DNA of 64,000 nt from Pseudomonas fulva (lineage in GTDB: Bacteria > Pseudomonadota > Gammaproteobacteria > Pseudomonadales > Pseudomonadaceae), in the NCBI RefSeq assembly GCF_023517795.1, contig NZ_CP082928.1, positions 3,410,001-3,474,000 of the forward strand. Reading direction: 5' to 3'. The position numbers and the translations under genes were made by a program. The first letter of the stretch is position 1, and every line of letters starts with the position of its first letter. This document shows, one piece after another, positions 52,511 through 62,912 of this stretch. The notes below the pieces were generated by a model, which was not told the origin of the DNA, did not search any database, and saw only the letters and a program-made list of their open reading frames with translations.

Positions 52511-53958
52511 GCCGATTCGCTGGCCGAAGGCAGGTTCTTGAAGGCTTCCAGCGCCCGTTGGCGGCTGGCACGCAGGTCGACGATCGGCTTGGGATAATCC
52601 ACGCCGCCGCCGAACAGGCTGGCCTGCCCCTTGTTGCCGGCATGGGGGTCGTGAATGGCCTTGTCGCTGAGCGCGGCCAGCTCGGGCAGCCACTGGCGAA
52701 TGAAGCGGCCGTCCGGGTCGAAGCGCTGGGACTGGCTGATCGGGTTGAAGATGCGAAAGTAGGGCACCGAGTCGGTGCCGGTCGACGCGCTCCACTGCCA
52801 GCCACCGTTGTTGGCGGCCAGGTCGCCGTCGATCAGGTGGCGCATGAAGAAGCGCTCGCCTTCGCGCCAGTCGATCAGCAGGTTCTTGGTCAGGAACATC
52901 GCCACCACCATGCGCAGGCGGTTATGCATCCAGCCGGTCGCCAGCATCTGGCGCATGGCCGCATCGATGATCGGAATACCGGTTCGCCCTTCCTGCCAGG
53001 CCTGCAGGTCCGTGCCGGTGTTGCGCCAGGGCAGGGCCTCGGTTTCCGGGCGGAAGGCTCGGGCCATGGAGACGCGAGGGTAGCCGACCAGAATATGGGC
53101 GTAGAACTCGCGCCAGATCAGCTCGTTGATCCAGGTGACCGCGCCCTGGCTGCCGCTTTCGAACTCGCCGGCGTTGGCGTTCAGCGCCGCGTGCAGGCAC
53201 TGGCGTGGCGACAGCACGCCAGCGGCGAGGTACGCCGAAAGCTGGCTGGTGCCGGGGCGGATGGGGAAGTCGCGGTTGTCGTGATAATCCTCGATCCACT
53301 CGTCGGCGAAGCGCTGCAGACGCTCGCGGGCGGCCTGCTCACCGGCGGGCCAGGCCTCGCGCAGGGCCTGGCCGGGCACCTCGAAACCCTTGACCTGTGC
53401 GGGCAGCGAATCGGCGGCGATCTTCAGCCTGCCCTGCGCCTTGGGCAGCGGCACCAGAGCGGGCAGGGCGGTGTGCAGGCGTTGATAACAGACGCCGCGG
53501 AACTGGCTGTACACCTTGAAATAGGTGCCGGTACGGGTCAGCACGCTGCCCGGCTTGAACAGCAGACGGTCGAGGTGGCTGTGAAGGTTGACGCCGAGTT
53601 CATCCAACGCGGCGGCCACGGCCTGGTCACGGCGGCTTTCGTTGACGCCGTATTCCTCGTTCAGGTGCAGGGCGGTGGCTTGCAGCTCCTGGGCGAGGGT
53701 GCCGAGCACCTGGGGAGCGGCGCTCCAGTGGTCGGCCTCGCGAATCAACAACGGCACGTTGAGGCGTTGCAGCTCGCGGCTCAGCTCGGCCAGGTTGCGC
53801 AGCCAGAAATCCACCTTGCAGGGCGCATCGTCGTGCTGCTGCCACTGGCCCGGGCTGAGCAGGAACACGGCGACCGTCGGCCCCGCCTGCATGGCGGCGG
53901 CAAGGGCGCTGTTGTCGGTAACCCGCAGATCGGTTCGAAACCACATCAGTTGCAGCAT
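52507..53958 (-). CDS. phrB: Deoxyribodipyrimidine photolyase
   Basis: The 483-residue protein starts LQLMWFRTDLRVTDNSALAAAM and has the FAD-binding C-terminal part with TSQLSAYLAAGVLSPRQCL, WINELIWREFYAHIL, MRQMLATGWMHNRLRMVVAMFLTKNLLIDWREGERFF and NNGGWQWSASTGTD. It repairs cyclobutane pyrimidine dimers with light. It lies in an operon with a MerR regulator and YbgA, with light-regulon-type operators upstream. Confidence 0.96.
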   Translation of the reverse strand: MLQLMWFRTDLRVTDNSALAAAMQAGPTVAVFLLSPGQWQQHDDAPCKVDFWLRNLAELSRELQRLNVPLLIREADHWSAAPQVLGTLAQELQATALHLNEEYGVNESRRDQAVAAALDELGVNLHSHLDRLLFKPGSVLTRTGTYFKVYSQFRGVCYQRLHTALPALVPLPKAQGRLKIAADSLPAQVKGFEVPGQALREAWPAGEQAARERLQRFADEWIEDYHDNRDFPIRPGTSQLSAYLAAGVLSPRQCLHAALNANAGEFESGSQGAVTWINELIWREFYAHILVGYPRVSMARAFRPETEALPWRNTGTDLQAWQEGRTGIPIIDAAMRQMLATGWMHNRLRMVVAMFLTKNLLIDWREGERFFMRHLIDGDLAANNGGWQWSASTGTDSVPYFRIFNPISQSQRFDPDGRFIRQWLPELAALSDKAIHDPHAGNKGQASLFGGGVDYPKPIVDLRASRQRALEAFKNLPSASESA

Positions 53959-53966
53959 GGGACTTC

Positions 53967-54911
53967 CTATTCGAGCAGATGACGATCTGCGAGGTTTTGC
54001 AGCGCCGCCAGCGGGTCGGCGACCACCGTGATGTCCGCCGAGGCGGGGGCACGGGCGACCAGTTGCTCAGCCTCCTGCTGGTCTTCGATACCGATCAGCA
54101 GGCAGGGCACGCCATGGTCGTCGAGCCAGTGTTGCAGGGACGACTGGGCGCCGGTGTTGGAGTCGGCTTCACAGAACAGCAGCAGGGCGCGTGGGCGGCG
54201 GCGGCTGAGGGCCAGGGGCAGTTCGCTGATCGGCATCGGCCCGTCGAAGGCGTCCACCGGGCAGCCGGCGGTGCCGATCAGCCAGGCGCAGAGCCACAGC
54301 TGCGGCGACATCGGTGACTGGCACAGGTTGATCAGCATCAGCGGCTGACCCTGATGCTGGCGGTTGTCGTGATAGACCCGCGCGCCGAGCTTGCTGCGCA
54401 GCCAGCTGTGCAGGAACAGCCGTTCGGTGGCCGCCCCGGGCCGTTGCGGCCAGCGCGCTTCGAGGGTCACCAGCAGCGGCAGCAGCAGGTACTGGCAGAG
54501 GATCTGTACCGGGTAGAGTGCCAGTTCGGCGTTGAAGCGCTCGTCCAGTTGCCGCTCGTCCAGGGCATGGATGGCATCGCACAGGCGGTCGCGTTTTTCC
54601 TGCCACTGCGAGGCCTGCTCGGCGGGCAGCGGCTGGTCGGCACGCAGCAGGCTTTTCACCTGGCCGACGGAGACGCCGCGGTTCAACCAGCCAATCACGG
54701 TCTGGATGGTCTGTACCTGTTCGGGGGAGTACAGGCGATGGCCCTTGGCGGTGCGGTGCGGCACGATCAAGCCGTAGCGGCGCTCCCAGGCGCGCAGGGT
54801 AACCGGGTTGACGCCGGTGATGCTGGCCACGTCGCGAATCGGCAGGTAGCCCTTGGCAACCAGGTCCTGGGTGGTGCTGGCGCCCGGCTCGCTGGAGGTT
54901 GGCCGGCTCAT
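53967..54911 (-). CDS. MerR family regulator with LitR/CarH-like C-terminal domain
   Basis: The 314-residue protein has a MerR HTH (YLPIRDVASITGVNPVTLRAWERRYGLIVPHRTAKGHRLYSPEQVQTI) and a C-terminal part with a helical bundle (ELALYPVQILCQYLLLPLLVTLEARW) and a Rossmann-like half (PLMLINLCQSPMSPQLWLCAWLIGTAGCPVDAFDG). It is built like LitR/CarH. I see no canonical DxHxxG cobalamin-binding motif, so it resembles the class without B12 binding. It overlaps ybgA by four bases and is 8 bases before phrB. Confidence 0.88.
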   Translation of the reverse strand: MSRPTSSEPGASTTQDLVAKGYLPIRDVASITGVNPVTLRAWERRYGLIVPHRTAKGHRLYSPEQVQTIQTVIGWLNRGVSVGQVKSLLRADQPLPAEQASQWQEKRDRLCDAIHALDERQLDERFNAELALYPVQILCQYLLLPLLVTLEARWPQRPGAATERLFLHSWLRSKLGARVYHDNRQHQGQPLMLINLCQSPMSPQLWLCAWLIGTAGCPVDAFDGPMPISELPLALSRRRPRALLLFCEADSNTGAQSSLQHWLDDHGVPCLLIGIEDQQEAEQLVARAPASADITVVADPLAALQNLADRHLLE

Positions 54912-55876
54912 AGCGCGTTTCGCAGGCTGAGGTTTTCCGGGTGCGGCTGCAGGTAGACCTGCTGGGCGATATAGCGATCAGGATGCTGGCGGAAATGGTG
55001 CTTGAGCAGCGTCAGTGGCACCACCAGCGGAATGATGCCCTTGCGGTACTGGCTGATCAGCTGTTGCATTTCCTGCTTTTCCTCGGCGCTCAGGGCGCTC
55101 TTGAGGTAGCCGCTCAGGTGCTGCAGCACGTTGCTGTGGGTGCCGCGGGTGGCGCAGCGCTTGAGGGCGGTCATCAGCTCGGCGATGTAACGGACGGCCA
55201 GTTCATCGAGATCCTGCGCGGAGAGGTCGCTGAGCATTCGGCCCAGGCGCTTGTAGCGCAGCGGGTCGGTGGCCATCAGCAGGTACTTGTGGCGGGCGTG
55301 GAACTCGATCAGCCTGCCGCGGGTGAGGCCCGATTCGCACAGCGTCTGCCATTGCGAATAGGTGAATACCCGGGTCAGGAAGTTCTCGCGCAACACCGGG
55401 TCGTTGAGCCGGCCTTCCTCCTCGATGGGCAGGTTCGGGTGCCGCTCGCAGAGCACGCGGGTGAAGATGCCGCGGCCCTTGGGCTCGCTCGGGTGGCCGT
55501 TGTCCTGGTAGACCTTGACCCGCTCCAGGCCGCAGGACGGCGATTGCTGCATGACGATATAGCCGCTGATGGCGGGCAGCTCGGCTGCGACCTGTTCACC
55601 GTAGGCCGCCAGGGCGTCGGTGTGGTCCTGGTCGGGGTGAACGGTGCCCACGACGCGCGGCGCGGCAGGGTCGCCGACCAGGCGAATCGGTTCGCGCGGC
55701 GTACCCAGGCCAATGGCGACCTCGGGACAGTAGGGCACGAAGTCGAAGTATTCACTCAACTGGTCCAGGCACAGCCTCGACGCCTTGTGCCCGCCGTTGT
55801 AGCGAACTTCGGCACCGAGCAGGCAGGCGCTGACACCAAGCGTGGGTTTTTTGCGGTGGAGCGGGCTGACGAGCAT
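54908..55876 (-). CDS. DUF523 plus DUF1722 protein (YbgA-like)
   Basis: The 322-residue protein has a DUF523 N-terminal half (LGVSACLLGAEVRYNGGHK, FVPYCPEVAIGLGTPREPIRL, YIVMQQSPSCGLERVKVY) and a C-terminal DUF1722 half (LIEFHARHKYLLMATDPLRYKRLGRML, GYLKSALSAEEKQEMQQLISQYRKGIIPLVVPLTLLKHHF). It is genetically tied to photolyase genes in many Proteobacteria. First gene of the leftward operon. Confidence 0.92.
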   Translation of the reverse strand: MLVSPLHRKKPTLGVSACLLGAEVRYNGGHKASRLCLDQLSEYFDFVPYCPEVAIGLGTPREPIRLVGDPAAPRVVGTVHPDQDHTDALAAYGEQVAAELPAISGYIVMQQSPSCGLERVKVYQDNGHPSEPKGRGIFTRVLCERHPNLPIEEEGRLNDPVLRENFLTRVFTYSQWQTLCESGLTRGRLIEFHARHKYLLMATDPLRYKRLGRMLSDLSAQDLDELAVRYIAELMTALKRCATRGTHSNVLQHLSGYLKSALSAEEKQEMQQLISQYRKGIIPLVVPLTLLKHHFRQHPDRYIAQQVYLQPHPENLSLRNAL

Positions 55877-55898
55877 GGCACACCTTCAAAAATGACCT

Positions 55899-55972
55899 TG
55901 TACAAGGATTTGTTTCTGTACAGGGTTATTTCATCTTAAGCCTGATCTTGTACAAGTCAAATTTCGTGTACA
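55899..55972 (-). promoter_or_regulatory. Two TGTACA-N12-TGTACA operators overlapping the photolyase operon promoter
   Basis: TGTACA-N12-TGTACA occurs at 55899-55922 and 55949-55972, 50 bases apart. It matches T(G/A)TACA-N12-TGTA(C/T)A reported for LitR-type regulators in Pseudomonas as I recall it. On the minus strand TTGACT (inside the second site) and TAAGAT, 16-17 bases apart, form a promoter for the YbgA-MerR-phrB-SDR operon, so the regulator in the operon probably autoregulates it. Confidence 0.75.
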
Positions 55973-56007
55973 GGGTATAAGCATAGAGCCGGTCGCCGCG
56001 GCGGGGT

Positions 56008-57685
<1,678 letters not shown>

Positions 57686-58585
57686 ATGCATATCCTGATC
57701 ACCGGCGGGACTGGCCTGATCGGTCGGGCGCTCTGCCACCAGTGGGCCGCCCAGGGCCACCAGCTGACCGTGTGGAGTCGGCGCCCCGAGCAGGTGCCGG
57801 TGCTCTGTGGCACGGCCGTGCGGGGGGTGGCACGCCTCGAGGATATCGGCGACGATTCCCTCGACGCGGTGGTCAACCTGGCCGGTGCCCCCATCGCCGA
57901 CCGGCCCTGGAGCAAGGCGCGCAAACAGCTGTTGTGGGAAAGCCGCATCGGGCTCACCGAGCGCCTGGTCAACTGGCTGCAGGGCCGCGAGCAGAAGCCG
58001 GCGGTGCTGCTGTCCGGCTCGGCGGTGGGTTGGTACGGCGACGCCGGCGAGCACATCGTCGACGAGCAGGCACCGTCGGGCGCCGATTTTGCCGCCCAGT
58101 TGTGCATCGCCTGGGAGGAGAGCGCCCAGCAGGCCGAGGCGCTGGGCATCCGCGTGGTATTGCTGCGCACCGGCCTGGTGCTGGCCAAGGACGGCGGCGT
58201 TCTCAAGCGTATGGTCACGCCGTTTCGTTTCGGCCTGGGCGGGCGCATCGGCAGTGGACGCCAGTGGATGCCGTGGATTCACATCGCCGATCAAATCGCC
58301 CTGATTGATTTTCTCTTGCAGCATGAGCCGGCGCGCGGTCCTTATAATGCGTGTGCACCGCATCCGGTGCGCAACGCCGAATTCGCCAGCGAGCTCGGCC
58401 ATGCCGTGCATCGACCGGCCATCGTGCCGTTGCCGGGCTTCGCCTTGCGCGCGGGGCTGGGGGAAATGTCGCTGTTGTTGCTTGGTGGCCAGCACGCCTT
58501 GCCGGTCAGGGCGCAGGAGGCGGGTTTCGAGTTCCGCTTCACCCGCCTGGACGTGGCGCTGGTCGACCTGTTGAGCCTTCATTAA
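57686..58585 (+). CDS. TIGR01777 family oxidoreductase (YfcH-like)
   Basis: The ATG at 57686 with GAGGAG 8 bases upstream gives 299 residues. It has MHILITGGTGLIGRALCHQW (Rossmann GxxGxxG), VVNLAGAPIADRPWSKARKQLLWESRIG, LSGSAVGWYGD, and DUF1731-type C-terminal LPGFALRAGLGEMSLLLLGGQHALP. It is a SDR-like epimerase homolog of unknown substrate, upstream of hemH. Confidence 0.93.
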   Translation: MHILITGGTGLIGRALCHQWAAQGHQLTVWSRRPEQVPVLCGTAVRGVARLEDIGDDSLDAVVNLAGAPIADRPWSKARKQLLWESRIGLTERLVNWLQGREQKPAVLLSGSAVGWYGDAGEHIVDEQAPSGADFAAQLCIAWEESAQQAEALGIRVVLLRTGLVLAKDGGVLKRMVTPFRFGLGGRIGSGRQWMPWIHIADQIALIDFLLQHEPARGPYNACAPHPVRNAEFASELGHAVHRPAIVPLPGFALRAGLGEMSLLLLGGQHALPVRAQEAGFEFRFTRLDVALVDLLSLH

Positions 58586-58639
58586 CACCTGTTCGCGATC
58601 CGGGTGGGTCCTGATCGCGGCACCTTCAAGGGATATTGC

Positions 58640-59662
58640 ATGACCGATCACGCCTTACTTCTGGTCAACCTCGGCTCGCCGGCGTCCACCGAAGTCGCCG
58701 ATGTACGCAGTTATCTCAATCAGTTCCTCATGGACCCCTACGTGGTCGACCTGCCATGGCCGCTGCGCCGTCTGCTGGTCTCGCTGATCCTGATCCGCCG
58801 CCCGGCACAGTCGGCCCACGCCTATGCATCGATCTGGTGGCCGGAGGGCTCGCCATTGATCGTGCTCAGCAAGCGCCTGCAGGCGGCGATGAAGAGCCAG
58901 TGGACCCAGGGACCGGTGGAGCTGGCCATGCGCTACGGCGAGCCGTCCCTGGACACCGTGCTGACCCGCCTGGCCGGGCAGGGCATCACCCAGGTCACCC
59001 TGGCGCCGCTGTACCCGCAGTTCGCCGACAGCACCACCACCACGGTGATCGAGGAGGCCAAGCGCGTGGTGCGCGAGCGCAAGCTGCCGATCCGCTTCTC
59101 GATCCTGCCGCCGTTCTTCCAGGACCCCGACTACATCGAGGCTCTGGCCGACAGCGCCCGGCCCTACCTGGAAAAGGAGTTTGATCACCTGCTGCTGAGC
59201 TTCCACGGCTTGCCGGAGCGCCACCTGCGCAAGCTCGACCCGACCGGCCACTGCCTGCGCGGCCCCGACTGCTGCCGCACGGCATCGCCCGAGGTGCTCG
59301 CCACCTGCTACCGCGCCCAATGCATGCGCAGCGCCGAAGCCTTCGCCACGCGCATGGGCCTGCGGCCGGAGCAATGGTCGGTATCCTTCCAGTCGCGCCT
59401 GGGCAAGGACAAGTGGATCGAGCCCTATACCGAGGCGCGCCTCGACGAGCTGGCCGCCCAGGGCGTGAAAAAGCTGCTGGTGATGTGCCCGGCGTTCGTG
59501 GCCGACTGCATCGAGACCCTGGAGGAAATCGGCGACCGGGGTCGCGAGCAATTCCAGGAGGCGGGCGGCGAAAGCCTGGAGCTGGTGCCCTGCCTGAACG
59601 ACCACCCGAGCTGGGTGGCGGCGCTCAAACGGCTCTGCGAGCGAGCCCCGCAGAGCCTGTAA
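58640..59662 (+). CDS. hemH: Ferrochelatase
   Basis: The ATG at 58640 gives 340 residues. It has [87 protein letters not shown] with catalytic His, and [18 protein letters not shown]. It inserts iron into protoporphyrin IX. A terminator follows directly. Confidence 0.97.
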   Translation: MTDHALLLVNLGSPASTEVADVRSYLNQFLMDPYVVDLPWPLRRLLVSLILIRRPAQSAHAYASIWWPEGSPLIVLSKRLQAAMKSQWTQGPVELAMRYGEPSLDTVLTRLAGQGITQVTLAPLYPQFADSTTTTVIEEAKRVVRERKLPIRFSILPPFFQDPDYIEALADSARPYLEKEFDHLLLSFHGLPERHLRKLDPTGHCLRGPDCCRTASPEVLATCYRAQCMRSAEAFATRMGLRPEQWSVSFQSRLGKDKWIEPYTEARLDELAAQGVKKLLVMCPAFVADCIETLEEIGDRGREQFQEAGGESLELVPCLNDHPSWVAALKRLCERAPQSL

Positions 59663-59695
59663 AAAAATGCCCGGTCAGAACCGGGCATTTTTCTT
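59660..59695 (+). terminator. Terminator after hemH
   Basis: AAAAATGCCCGG/CCGGGCATTTTT with a six-base loop; the stem starts at the stop codon. Confidence 0.9.
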
Positions 59696-59703
59696 TCTCT
59701 CTC

Positions 59704-59939
59704 AGAACCTGTTCACGATCTTTTTCGGCGACATTGAAGGCTGCTACAAGGTAAAAGCGGACATCGGGCGCTGCTGCTTTTGTAGGAGGGGCTTTAGCCC
59801 CGAGCTTTATGAGGGTGCAAAGAGCTCGGGGCTAAAGCGGATCGCCGCCCGGCCCCTCCTACGAGTTATGCGAACGGCCGCCACCGCCACTTCGCAGTCA
59901 AAGCGCTGAAGTCGAGCCGAAAGATCATCAACAGGTTCT
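59704..59939. repeat. MITE-like imperfect repeat enclosing a REP hairpin
   Basis: AGAACCTGTTCACGATCTTT at the left and AAAGATCATCAACAGGTTCT at the right are near-perfect inverted ends. Inside, TAGGAGGGGCTTTAGCCCCGAGCT is matched by AGCTCGGGGCTAAAG...CCCCTCCTA. A related copy lies at 62669-62908 and a partial one at 57639. Confidence 0.8.
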
Positions 59940-61216
59940 CAGATGTCGGGCGCCTCGTCGGCGCTCTTCTTCTTCCATCCGTCATTGCCGGGCAGGATCA
60001 GGTTCAGGGCAATGGCGACGATGGCGCACAGGGCGATGCCCTTGAGGCCGAGGTCGTCGGGGCCGTCGCCGGTACCGATCAGCACGCCGCCGATACCGAA
60101 CACCAGGGTCACCGAGACGATCACCAGGTTGCGCGCTTCGCTGAGGTCGACGCTGTGGCGAATCAGGGTGTTCATCCCCACCGCGGCGATGGAGCCGAAC
60201 AGCAGGCAGAGGATTCCGCCCATCACCGGCACCGGAATGCTCTGCAGGATGGCGCCGAACTTGCCGATAAAGGCCAGGGCGATGGCGAAGATCGCCGCCC
60301 AGGTCATGATCTTCGGGTTGTAGGCCTTGGTCAGCATCACCGCGCCGGTGACTTCCGCGTAGGTGGTGTTGGGTGGGCCACCGAACAGGCCGGCGGCCGA
60401 GGTGGCCAGCCCATCACCGAGCAGGGTGCGATGCAGCCCCGGCTTCTTCAGGTAGTTCTTGCCGGTCACGCTGCCCACGGCGATCACCCCACCGATGTGC
60501 TCGATGGCCGGTGCCAGGGCGACCGGGACGATGAACAGGATCGCCTGCCAGTTGAACGCCGGTGCGGTGAACGCCGGCACGGCCAGCCAGGGCGCGGTGG
60601 CCACATGGCCGAGGTCGAGGGCGCCGAAGTAGATCGACAGGGCGAAGCCCACCAGGATCCCGGAGATGATCGGCACCAGGCGGAAGATGCCACGGCCGAA
60701 TACGGCGACGATCAGGGTGGTCAGCAGGGTCGGCATGGAAATCCACATCGCCGTGCTGTAGGGCAGCAGCACGCTGCCGTCACCGGCCTTGCCCATGGCC
60801 ATGTTGGCAGCGATCGGTGCCATGGCCAGGCCGATGGAAATGATCACCGGGCCGATCACCACCGGCGGCAGCAGGCGGTCGATGAAACCGGTGCCCTTGA
60901 TCTTCACGGCCAGGCCGAGAAAGGTGTAGACGAAGCCCGCCGCGACCACGCCGCCCATGGTTTCGGCCAGGCCGAACTGGCCCTTGGCGAGGATGATCGG
61001 GGTGATGAACGCGAAGCTCGAGGCCAGGAATACCGGCACCTGGCGGCCGGTGACGATCTGGAACAGGATGGTGCCCAGGCCCGCCGTGAACAGCGCCACA
61101 TTGGGATCCAGGCCGGTGATCAGCGGCATCAGCACCAACGCGCCAAAGGCCACAAAGAGCATCTGCGCACCGGACAGCACCTGCCGCCACAACGGATCGT
61201 TGTATTCGTCGTGCAT
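59939..61216 (-). CDS. uraA: Uracil permease (NCS2 family)
   Basis: The 425-residue protein has multiple membrane helices and NCS2 signatures: SFAFITPIILA, VALAPAIEHIGGVIAVGSVTGKNYLKKPGLHRTLLGDGLATSAAGLFGGPPNTTYAEVTGAVMLT with the QxEH-like and NTT motifs. It imports uracil. Its ATG is 3 bases after the upp stop, so the pair form a salvage operon. Confidence 0.95.
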   Translation of the reverse strand: MHDEYNDPLWRQVLSGAQMLFVAFGALVLMPLITGLDPNVALFTAGLGTILFQIVTGRQVPVFLASSFAFITPIILAKGQFGLAETMGGVVAAGFVYTFLGLAVKIKGTGFIDRLLPPVVIGPVIISIGLAMAPIAANMAMGKAGDGSVLLPYSTAMWISMPTLLTTLIVAVFGRGIFRLVPIISGILVGFALSIYFGALDLGHVATAPWLAVPAFTAPAFNWQAILFIVPVALAPAIEHIGGVIAVGSVTGKNYLKKPGLHRTLLGDGLATSAAGLFGGPPNTTYAEVTGAVMLTKAYNPKIMTWAAIFAIALAFIGKFGAILQSIPVPVMGGILCLLFGSIAAVGMNTLIRHSVDLSEARNLVIVSVTLVFGIGGVLIGTGDGPDDLGLKGIALCAIVAIALNLILPGNDGWKKKSADEAPDI

Positions 61217-61219
61217 CGA

Positions 61220-61858
61220 TCAGGCGTCCTTTTGCTTGGTGCCGAAGATCTTGTCGCCGGCATCACCGAGGCCCGGGATGATGTAGCCGTGTTCATTGAG
61301 GCGCTGGTCGATGGACGCGGTATAGATCTGCACGTCCGGGTGCGCCTCGTTCACCGCCTTGATGCCTTCGGGGGCGGCGACCAGCACCATGGCGCGGATC
61401 TCCTTGCAGCCGGCCTTCTTCAACAGGTCGATGGTGGCGACCATGGAGGAGCCGGTGGCCAGCATCGGGTCGATGATCATCGCCAGGCGCTCGTTGATTT
61501 CCGGCACCAGCTTTTCCAGGTAGGTGTGCGCCTGCAGGGTTTCTTCGTTACGCGCCACGCCTACGGCGCTGACCTTGGCACCCGGAATCAGGCTGAGCAC
61601 CCCGTCGAGCATGCCGATGCCGGCCCGCAGGATCGGCACCACGGTGATCTTCTTGCCGGAGATCTTCTCGACCTGCACGGGGCCGGCCCAGCCTTCGATT
61701 TCATAGGTTTCCAGGCGCAGATCCTTGGTCGCCTCGTACGTGAGCAGGGCGCCCACTTCCTGGGCCAGCTCGCGGAAGTTCTTGGTACTGATATCCGCGC
61801 GGCGCATGAGGCCGATCTTGTGGCGAATCAGCGGGTGGCGGATCTCGAGGACGGGCAT
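61220..61858 (-). CDS. upp: Uracil phosphoribosyltransferase
   Basis: The ATG at 61858 gives 212 residues: [65 protein letters not shown], and PRPP loop [24 protein letters not shown]. It makes UMP from uracil and PRPP. Divergent from hpt. Confidence 0.97.
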   Translation of the reverse strand: MPVLEIRHPLIRHKIGLMRRADISTKNFRELAQEVGALLTYEATKDLRLETYEIEGWAGPVQVEKISGKKITVVPILRAGIGMLDGVLSLIPGAKVSAVGVARNEETLQAHTYLEKLVPEINERLAMIIDPMLATGSSMVATIDLLKKAGCKEIRAMVLVAAPEGIKAVNEAHPDVQIYTASIDQRLNEHGYIIPGLGDAGDKIFGTKQKDA

Positions 61859-62108
61859 TGCGGGGTCTCCGGCAAAAATGGGCAAAAAACACGCTAGATT
61901 AAAGCATTGCATCGCAACTTGGCGCAGCGGATATGGAACTTTTTGCATTCGCCGAGCAACGGCTGTGCCATCTGTCGCGTGTTGATGCCGGCGCTTGCGC
62001 CTTGCCGAGCGGATGCGTAACGTTGCCGGCTTTTTTCTGACCCGGTGATCAACTCCTGCGCCGGGGCCACCCATGCGGTGCATGCCAGCCCGCCTACGAG
62101 GACACGAT

Positions 62109-62666
62109 ATGTCTGCCGATCTCGCCCACATCCGCCAGGTAATGGCCGAAGCCGACTGCCTGTACAGCGAAGCCGACGTGGAGGCCGCCATCACCCGCGT
62201 CGCGGCGGCCATCAACGCCGACCTGGCCGAGCGCAACCCGGTGGTGTTCTGCGTGATGAACGGCGGGCTGATCTTCTCCGGCAAACTGCTGACCCAGCTC
62301 GGCTTCCCGCTGGAGGCCAGCTACCTGCACGCCAGCCGCTACCGTAACCAGACCAGCGGCGGCGAGTTGTTCTGGAAGGCCAAGCCGGAAGTGTCGTTCA
62401 TCGACCGCGACGTGCTGATCATCGACGACATCCTCGACGAAGGGCACACCCTGGGCGCCATCATCGACTTCTGTCACCACGCCGGTGCCGCCAACGTGCA
62501 CACGGCGGTGCTGATCGACAAGGATCACGATCGCAAGGCACGCCCGGACCTGAAAGCCGATTACGTCGGCCTGCCGTGCATCGACCGCTATATCTTCGGT
62601 TACGGCATGGATTACAAGGGCTACTGGCGCAACGCGCCGGGCATCTTCGCGGTCAAGGGGCTCTGA
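62109..62666 (+). CDS. hpt: Hypoxanthine/guanine phosphoribosyltransferase
   Basis: The ATG at 62109 gives 185 residues. It has a PRPP loop [21 protein letters not shown], the flexible loop [17 protein letters not shown] and [30 protein letters not shown]. It salvages purines. Confidence 0.95.
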   Translation: MSADLAHIRQVMAEADCLYSEADVEAAITRVAAAINADLAERNPVVFCVMNGGLIFSGKLLTQLGFPLEASYLHASRYRNQTSGGELFWKAKPEVSFIDRDVLIIDDILDEGHTLGAIIDFCHHAGAANVHTAVLIDKDHDRKARPDLKADYVGLPCIDRYIFGYGMDYKGYWRNAPGIFAVKGL

Positions 62667-62668
62667 GA

Positions 62669-62908
62669 GCCTGTTCACGATCTTTTTAGGCGACATTAAA
62701 GAGACTGCTACAAAGCGGCCGGTCGTGCTGCGATTTCAAACCTGCTGATATTGGTGGGCTGAAGCCCACCCTACGGGGCTGGCACGATCTGTAGGGTGGG
62801 CTTTAGCCCACCACTGCAAATGGCCTCTTCCGCCACTTTGCAGGCAAAGCGCTGAAATCGAGCCGCAAGATCGTGAGCGGCTTCCAAGCCCTTCGGCTGG
62901 CCGGGGCG
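62669..62908. repeat. MITE-like repeat enclosing a REP hairpin, second copy
   Basis: AGAGCCTGTTCACGATCTTTTTAGG at the left parallels the element at 59704; the right end GCGCTGAAATCGAGCCGCAAGATCGTGAGC parallels its right end. The inside hairpin differs: GGTGGGCTGAAGCCCACCCTA against TAGGGTGGGCTTTAGCCCACC. Confidence 0.8.
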
Positions 62909-62912
62909 CGTT

